Source: Dehalococcoidia bacterium
GTDB taxonomy: Bacteria > Chloroflexota > Dehalococcoidia > Bin125
Length of the DNA: 10,218 nt
NCBI GenBank assembly: GCA_007571275.1
Contig: RKRS01000072.1
Coordinates: 1-10,218, forward strand
Direction of reading: 5' to 3'
The notes under the pieces are model-generated. The model saw only the letters and a program-made list of their open reading frames with translations, made no database searches and had not been told where the DNA came from. This document shows positions 1 to 6,954 of the stretch, one piece after another. A program made the translations under genes and the position numbers. Numbering within the stretch: the stretch's first letter is position 1; each line of letters opens with the position of its first letter.

Positions 1-365
1 GCCTGGATCGACCCGATCAGGATCGCGCCCAACGCCTTGCCAAACAGGATCGTCTGCGGACTGTGCGGGGAGGCCAGCATCGCGCGCAGCAGTCCGCTCT
101 CGCGGTCGCGGTAAAAGCCGGCGCTGGAAAAGGTCGACGAGAACAGTGCGGTCATTGCGATCATCCCCGGCGCCAGAAATGACGTGTAGTCACCATCGAG
201 GATGCGTGGCGAGGTTGGCGATAGCCCGCTCGATACGCCGGTACCGAGCAACGCCAGCAGCATCAAGGGAAACAGCAGCGACGAGTACAGCTGCGATCGT
301 GAGCGCGCGACCGCCCGCAGGTCACGTGTCAGTAAGGCGAACGAGGCATTGACGGTATCGATCAC
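1..365 (-). CDS. ABC-2 type transporter permease, N-terminal part (runs off the left edge)
   Basis: This is the membrane subunit of an ABC exporter of the DrrB/NodJ (ABC-2) type, expected to form the transport path across the inner membrane together with the ATPase encoded just upstream. About 121 residues are visible. An N-terminal cytoplasmic stretch rich in Arg (14-24) is followed by a hydrophobic segment at about 28-44. Then comes the family-typical DYTSFLAPGM (59-68) leading into a second membrane segment, and RDRESG (86-91) before LLRAMLASP. The last two match the usual 'FLAPG' and 'DRE.G.L..ML..P' blocks of ABC-2 permeases. The start is GTG at 365, whose GTGA overlaps the TGA stop of the ATPase, so translation is probably coupled. 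Substrate cannot be read from the sequence. The C-terminal half lies outside the window. Confidence 0.85.
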   Translation of the reverse strand, partial: MIDTVNASFALLTRDLRAVARSRSQLYSSLLFPLMLLALLGTGVSSGLSPTSPRILDGDYTSFLAPGMIAMTALFSSTFSSAGFYRDRESGLLRAMLASPHSPQTILFGKALGAILIGSIQ

Positions 366-1327
366 GCTTCGTCACTCGCGTTCTCAGCTAGTGGACGACC
401 GACGATCTGAAACCAGGCGTCGCGCAGACTCGATTCGCGAATCCTGATGCCGCGTATCTGTGCGCCATAGCGTTGGAACAGGCGAGGGACGATCTCCGCC
501 GAATTCTCGACGCTGAGCAATAACCGATCGTCGGTCCGCAGGATCGTGCCGACGCCCTGCCAGCATTCCAGGTCTGTGAGTGCTGTCTGTGTTGCATCGG
601 GCCAATCGAGTTCCAGCGCGTCGTGGAGCAGGCCAGACGTGAGGTTGGACGGGGTGTCCTCCGCTACGACATGACCGTCGCTGACAATCACCACTCGGTC
701 AGCGTTCGCTTCCGCCTCGACAGTGTCATTTGAGCAGACGACCACTGCCGCCCCATCCGACACGCGTTCTCGCAGCGTCTCCCAGATCGCTGCGCTCGAA
801 TCGGGATCCAGCGCCAGCGTCGGTTCATCGAGGAGTAAGAGGTCTGGCTCATGCAAGAGCGCCCGGGCAATGTCGAGTCGCCGCCGCAGACCGCCCGACA
901 GTGTCTCGCAGCGGTCGTCTGCCCGTTCGCTCAGGCCCAGGGAATCAAGTAGCTCAGTGCATCGCTGATGCAGTCGCGCGCCCCGCAGGCCGAACAGACG
1001 ACCGTGGAGTTGCAGCGTCTCCTGCAAGGTCATCAGGTCGTCGGTGCTCGCCTCTTGCAATACAAGCCCGATTCGGCGTTTGGCGTTGCGATCATGCGAT
1101 TTGCCGAAGATCGCGACCACGCCCTGCTGCGGCGCGATTTCGCCACTCAGCATCTTCAGGATCGTGGATTTGCCGGCGCCGTTCGGTCCGAGCAGTGTGA
1201 CCACTTCGCCGCGTCCGACGTACAGGCTGACATCTTCCACGCCGCGTCCGCCTGGCCAAGTGAAGCCTGCGCCGCTCAGTTGAGCGGGGGGTGCGGAATC
1301 GGGGATGTCAGGCGCGGAGTTTGACAC
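362..1327 (-). CDS. ABC transporter ATP-binding protein (DrrA/CcmA-like exporter ATPase)
   Basis: This ATPase subunit (321 residues) should power the ABC-2 permease encoded directly downstream. Visible motifs in order are Walker A GPNGAGKST (47-55), Q-loop Gln91, signature LSGG (143-146), Walker B LLLLDEP (163-169) and D-loop ALDP (172-175). A C-terminal extension of about 80 residues ends in SLRDAWFQIVGRPL, as is typical of DrrA-type exporters. The switch (H-loop) position reads VVVCSND, with Asn200 where His (or sometimes Gln) is normal, so hydrolysis may be altered. The start is GTG at 1327. No Shine-Dalgarno precedes it, but a TACACT box lies 7 bases upstream, which suggests a leaderless message. 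It shares a 67-base divergent region with nadE. The substrate is unknown; drug, lipid or polysaccharide export are all possible. Confidence 0.9.
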   Translation of the reverse strand: MSNSAPDIPDSAPPAQLSGAGFTWPGGRGVEDVSLYVGRGEVVTLLGPNGAGKSTILKMLSGEIAPQQGVVAIFGKSHDRNAKRRIGLVLQEASTDDLMTLQETLQLHGRLFGLRGARLHQRCTELLDSLGLSERADDRCETLSGGLRRRLDIARALLHEPDLLLLDEPTLALDPDSSAAIWETLRERVSDGAAVVVCSNDTVEAEANADRVVIVSDGHVVAEDTPSNLTSGLLHDALELDWPDATQTALTDLECWQGVGTILRTDDRLLLSVENSAEIVPRLFQRYGAQIRGIRIRESSLRDAWFQIVGRPLAENASDEA

Positions 1328-1329
1328 TA

Positions 1330-1346
1330 CCCAGAGTGTATCTGGG
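1330..1346. promoter_or_regulatory. Perfect palindrome CCCAGA-N5-TCTGGG in divergent promoter region
   Basis: Two perfect 6-base arms are separated by GTGTA in the 67-base gap between the ABC exporter operon (minus) and nadE (plus). On the minus strand the centre of the palindrome contains TACACT, a possible -10 box 7 bases before the ATPase start. A protein bound here could therefore block the exporter promoter. The spacing suits a dimeric helix-turn-helix repressor. The regulator is not in the window, and calling it an operator is inference from position and symmetry. Confidence 0.4.
1335..1340 (-). promoter_or_regulatory. Possible -10 box (TACACT) for the ABC exporter operon
   Basis: On the minus strand TACACT is followed by 7 bases and the GTG start at 1327. 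That would put the transcription start at or next to the start codon, giving a leaderless message. No convincing -35 is seen and there is no Shine-Dalgarno to explain initiation. The box sits inside the palindrome at 1330-1346. Confidence 0.3.
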
Positions 1347-1384
1347 GTGCGGTACGCTGCGATCCGTCAGGTAGTACACAGCTC

Positions 1385-1389
1385 AGGAG
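1385..1389 (+). promoter_or_regulatory. Shine-Dalgarno AGGAG that sets the nadE start
   Basis: AGGAG lies 5 bases before GTG at 1395. An in-frame ATG at 1305 would add 30 residues with no resemblance to the family, would overlap the divergent ATPase gene and lacks such a site. The GTG is therefore preferred. Confidence 0.75.
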
Positions 1390-1394
1390 CCCCC

Positions 1395-3119
1395 GTGCGA
1401 CGCTTGCGCGTGTCGTTGGCGCAAATCAACTCGACCGTCGGCGATCTGGAAGGCAATGCCGCCAGGATCATCGACCGAATTCGGGAGGCTGAGTCGATCG
1501 GCGCGGACCTCATCGCGTTTCCCGAGCTGGCGCTGACCGGCTACCCGCCTGAAGACCTCGTTCTGCGACGCGGTTTCGTCGAGGACAACCAGGCCATGCT
1601 CGATCGCGTCCGTGAAGCATCGCGCGGGCTACACGTCACGGCGATCGTCGGCTTCGTCGACTATGCGCACGATGTTTTCAACGCCGCCGCCGTCATCCAC
1701 GACGGTCAGTTGGCAGGCGCGTATCACAAGCAATACCTCCCCAACTACGGCGTCTTCGACGAAGCCCGCTATTTCCGCCCTGGCCAGGGCGTGCAGCTCT
1801 TCGATGTCGCCGGCGCGCGCGTCGGCGTGACGATCTGTGAGGACATCTGGTATTCCTCTGGTCCGATGCAGGACCAGTGCCTCGCTGGCGCCGAGGTCGT
1901 CGTCAACATCAACGGCTCACCCTTCCACGCCGGTAAGTCGCAGCAGCGTGAACAGATGCTGGCGACGCGCGCGGCTGACAACGCCGTACTCACGCTCTAT
2001 TGCAATCTGGTTGGCGGACAGGACCATCTCATCTTCGATGGCGGCTCGACGATCTATGGCCCCGGCGGCGATCTGATTGCTCGGGCGCCAATGTTCCGTG
2101 AGCATCTCCTGACCGTTGACCTCGATGTCGAAGAAGTGCGGCAAACCCGCCTGCATGATCCGCGACTGCGGCGACTCCCCCAGACACAGGCCAATCTCGC
2201 CAGCGTTTCCCGCGAACGTTCGGGAGAACGCAGCCCGCTTGTTGGGTCGCCAGTCGTCGAGACGTTGCCCAATGACGAGCAGGTCTATGAGGCGCTGGTG
2301 CTCGGCACACGCGACTATGTGCACAAGACCGGATTCCGTGACGTCGTGATTGCCCTCTCTGGCGGGATCGATTCGACCCTGACCGCTGTCATCGCAGTGG
2401 ACGCGCTGGGGGCAGAGCACGTGCGCGGCTTCTCCATGCCTTCGCGTTACTCCTCCGAAGGCAGCGTTGCCGACGCGCGAGCGCTGGCCGACAATCTCGG
2501 CATTGCGATGGACGTGCTGCCGATTGAGGGACCGTACCAGTCCTATCTCGACACATTGGCGCCGTTGTTCGAGGGTTTGCCCCAGGATGTCACGGAAGAG
2601 AACTTGCAGGCCCGCATTCGCGGTGTGTTGATGATGGCGATATCGAACAAAACCGGCGCGCTCGTACTGACCACGTCGAACAAGAGTGAGTCCGCCACTG
2701 GCTACACCACGTTGTACGGCGACATGACCGGCGGGCTGGCGGTGATCCAGGATGTGCCGAAGCTGCTCGTCTACCGTCTCTCGGAGTTGGTCAACCAACG
2801 TGCGGGGCGAGAGGTCATTCCAGTGTCCGTCCTGACCAAGCCGCCGAGCGCGGAGCTGCGCCCCGATCAGTTCGATGAACAGTCGCTCATGCCCTACGAC
2901 CAGCTTGACCCGATTCTCGAGGCCTTCGTCGAGGAAGACCGTTCACTGGATGAAATCGTTGCGGCCGGGTTTGGCGAGACTGAAGTCAAGCGAGTCATGT
3001 CGCTCGTCACGGGCGCCGAGTACAAGCGTCGACAGGCCGCGCCGGGACTCAAGATCACGTCGCGAGCATTCGGTCGTGACCGGCGCTTCCCGATCGCCAA
3101 CCGCTACCGCGGCTTTTGA
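1395..3119 (+). CDS. nadE: Glutamine-dependent NAD+ synthetase
   Basis: This enzyme catalyses the last step of NAD+ synthesis in the cytoplasm. It adenylylates nicotinic acid adenine dinucleotide with ATP and amidates it using ammonia released from glutamine. The 574 residues match the two-domain form. The N-terminal nitrilase-like glutaminase carries the full Glu-Lys-Cys triad: Glu44 in FPELALTGYPPEDL, Lys112 in YHKQYLPNYGVFDEARYF and Cys148 in GVTICEDIWY. The C-terminal synthetase carries the ATP-pyrophosphatase P-loop SGGIDS (322-327), later TTSNKSE and TLYGDMTGG, and ends in the typical RFPIANRYR. The GTG start is supported by AGGAG 5 bases upstream. It is transcribed away from an ABC exporter operon and followed after 16 bases by a nucleotidyltransferase-like gene on the same strand, probably co-transcribed. 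Nothing appears truncated or mutated. Confidence 0.97.
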   Translation: MRRLRVSLAQINSTVGDLEGNAARIIDRIREAESIGADLIAFPELALTGYPPEDLVLRRGFVEDNQAMLDRVREASRGLHVTAIVGFVDYAHDVFNAAAVIHDGQLAGAYHKQYLPNYGVFDEARYFRPGQGVQLFDVAGARVGVTICEDIWYSSGPMQDQCLAGAEVVVNINGSPFHAGKSQQREQMLATRAADNAVLTLYCNLVGGQDHLIFDGGSTIYGPGGDLIARAPMFREHLLTVDLDVEEVRQTRLHDPRLRRLPQTQANLASVSRERSGERSPLVGSPVVETLPNDEQVYEALVLGTRDYVHKTGFRDVVIALSGGIDSTLTAVIAVDALGAEHVRGFSMPSRYSSEGSVADARALADNLGIAMDVLPIEGPYQSYLDTLAPLFEGLPQDVTEENLQARIRGVLMMAISNKTGALVLTTSNKSESATGYTTLYGDMTGGLAVIQDVPKLLVYRLSELVNQRAGREVIPVSVLTKPPSAELRPDQFDEQSLMPYDQLDPILEAFVEEDRSLDEIVAAGFGETEVKRVMSLVTGAEYKRRQAAPGLKITSRAFGRDRRFPIANRYRGF

Positions 3120-3135
3120 AGATTCTGAACTGCAC

Positions 3136-4110
3136 GTGTCCGATTCTGAGCGTCGCGACTGGGAGTTGCTGGCCGAACGAATCGGCGCCCGACACCGTAG
3201 TCGTGATTCGTTGGTGCGTGGAGTTGGGCTGATCGGCGACTATGCCCGTAACCAAGTCTGGGCCGGTTCGCTCTTGCAGATTCTGCTATTCCGACATCGC
3301 CATGAAGCATTGATCGATGAGGGCGGCGTGGTCGCAGAGAATGGCCAACTGGTCACAGTGGACTCGATCACCTCGGGAACGCTGGTGGAGTTGGAAGAAC
3401 TACTCCATACCGAGCCGCTGGCCGGAAACCTCGCTGACATGCGCACACTGCGCATGGCTGATCCGACGCTGAGATCGGTACTGGCAGCCTTCCGCGACCG
3501 CTATTACTCCGCTGAGGGTCGCCAGCTTCGCGCCAGTCGCTCCTTGCAGCGAGCACGGATCGGATTGGACGATTACGAGTCAACCAAACGACCGATCTAT
3601 GCGATTGATGCGATCCGCGCAGGCATGTTCCCCGCCGTCAGCGCGATCGTCGGTGAGCCAGTTGACCATCAGCGATTGCCGCGTCGGCTCCGTGCTGCGG
3701 GGCGATTGCTCAAGCTGCCGAATCTCTGGCCTCAGGTCAGTGAGTCGCTTCAGATCGAGAGTATTGAGCTGACTGAACGTTGGTCGGCGGTCGATTCGCT
3801 GCATGCACTGGCGAAGTCGCACCTCGACGCGAGGATGCCTGAATTTGGGGCGGCGCTGGTTCCGCGCCTCGAACGCGCGCTCATCCCCGCTCGACGTGGT
3901 AGCGATGCATTGCTCGGTCAAGGCGATACCGCCGGCGCGGCCTGGAGCGCGCTCTCTGCGGCGGCGGAGCTGGATGGAGTGATTGAGGCCGCTTCGCCGG
4001 GTTGGCGCGAGCGCGACGATTATCGACCGCGCTCCGACCTCGTCTTCGGCGCTCCGCAGGTTGATGCGCTGCGCCGACTGTGCATCGAAATTCAGTCGCG
4101 CGTCAGTTAA
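3136..4110 (+). CDS. Nucleotidyltransferase-fold-like protein lacking the catalytic acids; function unknown
   Basis: This 324-residue protein is not one I recognise as a named family. Residues 30-52 (VGLIGDYAR...GSLLQILLF) line up with the core of the Pol-beta-type nucleotidyltransferase superfamily, usually hG[GS]YARG-x(5-7)-SDhDhhh. The spacing of 10 residues between the Gly-Ser pair and the acidic pair is exactly kept. However, Gly-Ser has become Gly34-Asp35 and the catalytic Asp-x-Asp has become Leu46-Leu47-Gln48. The rest is predicted helical and rich in Arg, Leu and Ala, like the C-terminal half of aminoglycoside-nucleotidyltransferase-type proteins. That would make it a pseudoenzyme or a binding protein; the fold is inference from a short motif. 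The start is GTG at 3136, chosen because it follows the nadE stop by 16 bases; the ribosome site is weak. It is probably in an operon with nadE and converges on the M23 gene with a 19-base gap. Confidence 0.7.
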   Translation: MSDSERRDWELLAERIGARHRSRDSLVRGVGLIGDYARNQVWAGSLLQILLFRHRHEALIDEGGVVAENGQLVTVDSITSGTLVELEELLHTEPLAGNLADMRTLRMADPTLRSVLAAFRDRYYSAEGRQLRASRSLQRARIGLDDYESTKRPIYAIDAIRAGMFPAVSAIVGEPVDHQRLPRRLRAAGRLLKLPNLWPQVSESLQIESIELTERWSAVDSLHALAKSHLDARMPEFGAALVPRLERALIPARRGSDALLGQGDTAGAAWSALSAAAELDGVIEAASPGWRERDDYRPRSDLVFGAPQVDALRRLCIEIQSRVS

Positions 4111-4129
4111 GCGGCCGAGGCGAACAGCG

Positions 4130-5983
4130 TTAGGGCAACACCACCAGCGGGTCGACGTACCAGTCGTTGTGGTGAACCTCGAAGTGCAGATGGGGACCGG
4201 TGCTGTATCCGGTGTTGCCGTTGTAGCCGATCACGTCGCCCTGGCTGACGTGCTGGCCTTGATACACGGCGAATTCGGAGAGATGGGCGTAGGTTGTGCG
4301 CCAGCCATATTCATGCTCGATTTCGATGTACCAACCCAACCCCAGTGCGGAGTCCCCGCCGACAAATGTCACCACCCCGTCAGCGGCTGCGACGATGGGC
4401 ACAAAGAGATCGAGCGCGAGATCGAGCCCCTTGTGCCGGTACGAGCAATCCGAGTTGCGGCAGAGACCAAACGGATCGGTGATTTCGCCGCCGGCTGGCC
4501 AGGCGAAGTTGGGCATCCACAGTGGCAGGATGATCTCTTGGCTGATCACGAGCTCGTTCGGATCGTCGACGCCATGAGCCGGGTCGGAGAGGATGAGGTT
4601 GATGTCGACCCCGTGTCGATCGGCGATTGCCTGTAGCGTGTCACCGGGTTGGACCGTGACCAGTAGTCCCTCACGGATCGGCACGCGCCAGGATGTACCC
4701 GCGCCCAACCACTGATCAGACTCGAGCCAGCTGTGATTGCTGATTAACGTGTGCGGCGTCACGCCCAGCGCTGCCGCTGCGTACTGCACCTGATCGGCGT
4801 CCCAGAGCATCCGATCCTCCGCGACCACGGGCGCGTCGATCGTGCCCGGGAGGTACAGCCGTTGTCCGATCACGATCAAATCGTCCTGAGTAGCGCCAAA
4901 CGGAGACGGATTGAGCTCCCGCAACTCATCCATTGACAAACCGTGAGCGGCCGCGATGCTCTGGAATGTGTCGCCGCGCTCCACGCGGTAGGTCCGTCGT
5001 CGCACCTCAACAGCCGGCATCGTGCCTGGCAATCCATCGGCCGACAGACCAATCCAGGGGACATTGAGCTGTTGGCCGGGAATGATGATGTTGAGATCAA
5101 GCCCGCCGTTTAGCTGGATCAGCTCAGCGGTCGTAATTCCGTGGACTGTGGCGATCGCGGACGCCGTGTCTCCAGAGCGGACGGTGTAGGACGTCGTCAC
5201 CACGCCCCGGGCGTCATCGGGGTGAAGCGCAGGGACCAGATAATCGGGAGTCGGAATCCAGAGGATGTCGCCGGGGTGGAGCACGGTGTCCTGACCGAGA
5301 CCGTTGTGTCTCAACAGCTCATCCAGAGTGAGGCCGTGGCGAAGGGCGATCAGCAGTAAGCCATCGCCGGGCTGGACTTCATAGGCGACCGTGTGTTGGT
5401 ATGCATTGCCAAGCTGGCCGCCCGTATGGCCAGCGGTCAATGCCTGCTGGCCTGTTTCCGCCGATGCCGCGCCGCCGCTCGTTGTCCCGCAAGGGACGAT
5501 CAGCTCGGTGCCGATGCTCAGCCGCTTCGGGTCCTGATTCGCATTGAGCGCCAGTAGCTCATTCGTATCGACCCCGATCGCGAGCGCGATACTGCTGAAC
5601 GTATCTCCCGACACGACGGTGTGAATACAACGGGCTGCAGACTGCTGCGATTCGCTGTTCGCTGTCCCGGCCGAGGTCGATGCTCCAGATTGATATCCAA
5701 CCAATCCACACGCGCTATCAGCTGAGGGTTGGGCATTGGCGGGAAGCTCCAGGCTCTGCCCCACGTAAATGTTGTTGGGCGACGAGATCTCGGTGTTCAG
5801 CGTCATCAACACCGAGACACTCACGTTGAAGCACGAAGCAATGCCTGACAGCGTGTCGCCCGATTCAACCGTGTAGGTGTCGGCTGATGCATCTGAGCCG
5901 CTCGCCAAGAGCGAACCGAGAGCGATCGCCGTTGAGAACAGGGCAAGTCCAAACAGGGTCCGTAGACGAGCAATGCAGGACAT
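4130..5983 (-). CDS. Secreted multi-LysM M23 metallopeptidase
   Basis: This is probably a peptidoglycan-binding and peptide-cross-link-cutting enzyme of the LytM/lysostaphin class, acting outside the membrane (617 residues). A signal peptide is evident (Arg6, Arg8, hydrophobic 9-27, likely cleavage after ASA near 34). LysM units lie at about 37-81, 121-164, 201-244, 266-309, 332-379 and 442-487; five of these six carry a clear SGDT/PGDT/RGDT-type turn. A worn copy without the Gly-Asp turn lies at about 393-435. The peptidase spans about 492-617 with all zinc and catalytic residues: His517 and Asp521 (HKGLD), His567 (YAHLS), His598 and His600 (HLHFE). Cys51, 92, 119, 165, 508 and 513 could form disulfides after export; the last pair sits just before the active site. 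The start is ATG at 5983 with no clear Shine-Dalgarno but a TAGAGT box 5 bases upstream. No LPXTG or lipobox is seen, so retention is probably through LysM. Confidence 0.93.
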   Translation of the reverse strand: MSCIARLRTLFGLALFSTAIALGSLLASGSDASADTYTVESGDTLSGIASCFNVSVSVLMTLNTEISSPNNIYVGQSLELPANAQPSADSACGLVGYQSGASTSAGTANSESQQSAARCIHTVVSGDTFSSIALAIGVDTNELLALNANQDPKRLSIGTELIVPCGTTSGGAASAETGQQALTAGHTGGQLGNAYQHTVAYEVQPGDGLLLIALRHGLTLDELLRHNGLGQDTVLHPGDILWIPTPDYLVPALHPDDARGVVTTSYTVRSGDTASAIATVHGITTAELIQLNGGLDLNIIIPGQQLNVPWIGLSADGLPGTMPAVEVRRRTYRVERGDTFQSIAAAHGLSMDELRELNPSPFGATQDDLIVIGQRLYLPGTIDAPVVAEDRMLWDADQVQYAAAALGVTPHTLISNHSWLESDQWLGAGTSWRVPIREGLLVTVQPGDTLQAIADRHGVDINLILSDPAHGVDDPNELVISQEIILPLWMPNFAWPAGGEITDPFGLCRNSDCSYRHKGLDLALDLFVPIVAAADGVVTFVGGDSALGLGWYIEIEHEYGWRTTYAHLSEFAVYQGQHVSQGDVIGYNGNTGYSTGPHLHFEVHHNDWYVDPLVVLP

Positions 5984-6111
5984 ACGTCACTCTATGCACC
6001 CACCGAGATGGCTGGAAGCCGCCCAGTGTCAAGCGGGTGATAACTTTCACGGAGATGACGTAATGCCACGGCCGACGTCCCGCTCGACCGACATAACGAT
6101 GGGAATGTTCA
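5984..6111. promoter_or_regulatory. Divergent intergenic region with three TGACGTA heptamers
   Basis: This 128-base gap separates the divergent M23 and crotonase genes and should hold both promoters. TGACGTA occurs on the plus strand at 6056-6062 and at 6113-6119 (overlapping the crotonase ATG). It occurs on the minus strand at 5983-5989, running into the M23 start codon. A consensus-like TTGACA lies on the minus strand at 6027-6032 but has no good -10 at 16-18 bases. GTGA-N6-TCAC at about 6037-6050 is a weak inverted repeat. No small gene is apparent. Regulation is inference. Confidence 0.35.
5989..5994 (-). promoter_or_regulatory. Possible -10 box (TAGAGT) for the LysM-M23 gene
   Basis: TAGAGT on the minus strand is followed by 5 bases and the ATG at 5983, a layout seen for leaderless messages. 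The -35 position 17 bases upstream reads TTCCAG, a poor match. Confidence 0.25.
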
Positions 6112-6900
6112 ATGACGTACGAACTGATCGAAGTGGAGAAGCGCGGCGCGGTTGGGGTGATCCGCAAGAATCGCCCGGAAAAGCTCAACGCCTGGAGTCG
6201 CGCCATGGCGGCCGAGGAACAGGACGCAGTGACCAACTTCAACAACGACCCGGAAGTTGCGGCGATCGTCTTCGCCGGCAACGGTCGGGCTTATTGCGCC
6301 GGGCTCGATCTCCAGCAGCAGCAAGCGGACGTGCAGACCGGCGAAGCCTCGCGCCGCGCCGGTGAAGCGGACGAACACGATCAGACCTGGGTCGACTTCT
6401 GCACCCAGAGCAAGCCGATCATCGGCGCGATTCACGGCTACGCGGTCGGTGTCGGTGTGACAACGGTGTTGCCGTTCGATTTCCGTATTGCAGGCGAGAG
6501 CGCGCAGTTCGGATTCCGCTTCGTCAAGATGGGGTTACTGCCCGAGGCCGCCTCGACCACGCTGCTGCCGCGGCTCGTTGGGATCGGCCGCGCACTGGAT
6601 TGGTGCCTCACCGGTCGGTTTGTCGGAGCGCAAGAGGCGCTGGAGGCTGGGCTGGTGCGTGATGTCGCGCCCGACGATGAGCTACTCGACCGCGCGGTCG
6701 CGCTCGGTGAGGTGTTGGCCGAAAATCCCGACTCGATCATGCGTCGTGTGAAATCGCTATTTTCGCAAAATCAACTGGAAACCAATATTGGGCTGGTGCA
6801 ACAGCGCGAAGGCGAGGGGCTAGAGTGGGCGATGCAGACACCGGAGCACGCGGAAGCGATCGCTGCGTTTCTTGAGAAGCGCCCAGCGAAATTCCGCTAG
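6112..6900 (+). CDS. Enoyl-CoA hydratase/isomerase (crotonase) family protein
   Basis: This 262-residue acyl-CoA enzyme is probably soluble and acts on an unsaturated acyl-CoA. Crotonase features are RPEKLNAW (21-28), the first oxyanion-hole block GRAYCAGLDL (58-67), the second in IHGYAVGVGV (107-116), and LTGRFVGAQEALEAGLV (166-182). The two hydratase glutamates of classical crotonase are absent. By alignment by eye, the Glu144 position is Phe137 and the Glu164 position is Asp163. Glu145 in MGLLPEAAST occupies the position used by ECI2-type delta3,delta2-enoyl-CoA isomerases. An isomerase or another crotonase reaction is therefore more likely than hydration. The start is ATG at 6112 with GGGAAT 5 bases before it. 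It diverges from the M23 gene and is followed after 54 bases by a LysM membrane protein. The exact substrate is unknown. Confidence 0.93.
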   Translation: MTYELIEVEKRGAVGVIRKNRPEKLNAWSRAMAAEEQDAVTNFNNDPEVAAIVFAGNGRAYCAGLDLQQQQADVQTGEASRRAGEADEHDQTWVDFCTQSKPIIGAIHGYAVGVGVTTVLPFDFRIAGESAQFGFRFVKMGLLPEAASTTLLPRLVGIGRALDWCLTGRFVGAQEALEAGLVRDVAPDDELLDRAVALGEVLAENPDSIMRRVKSLFSQNQLETNIGLVQQREGEGLEWAMQTPEHAEAIAAFLEKRPAKFR

Positions 6901-6954
6901 GCGACGCGCCTTTGGGCAATCCATGCGGCGGGGCGACTCGGTTGGGAGACCGGG

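Noticed and set aside
1321..1326. Consensus TTGACA as a -35 box for nadE
   Set aside because: No -10-like hexamer lies 16-19 bases downstream; the match falls within the first codons of the divergent ATPase gene.
1305..1394. Longer nadE start at ATG 1305
   Set aside because: The extra 30 residues are not family-like, the start lies inside the divergent ATPase gene, and AGGAG supports GTG 1395.
1917..2798. 293-residue open frame on the minus strand, inside nadE
   Set aside because: It is the antisense of a clearly functional nadE. Its His/Arg/Gln-rich composition is that expected from reading GC-rich codons backwards, and it has no recognisable motif.
2875..3135. Upstream extension of the nucleotidyltransferase-like gene to ATG 2875
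   Set aside because: The extension overlaps the conserved end of nadE in another frame and has the Ser/Arg-rich composition of a shadow frame.
4111..4129. Terminator between the convergent genes ending at 4110 and 4130
   Set aside because: The 19-base gap shows no inverted repeat able to form a stable hairpin.
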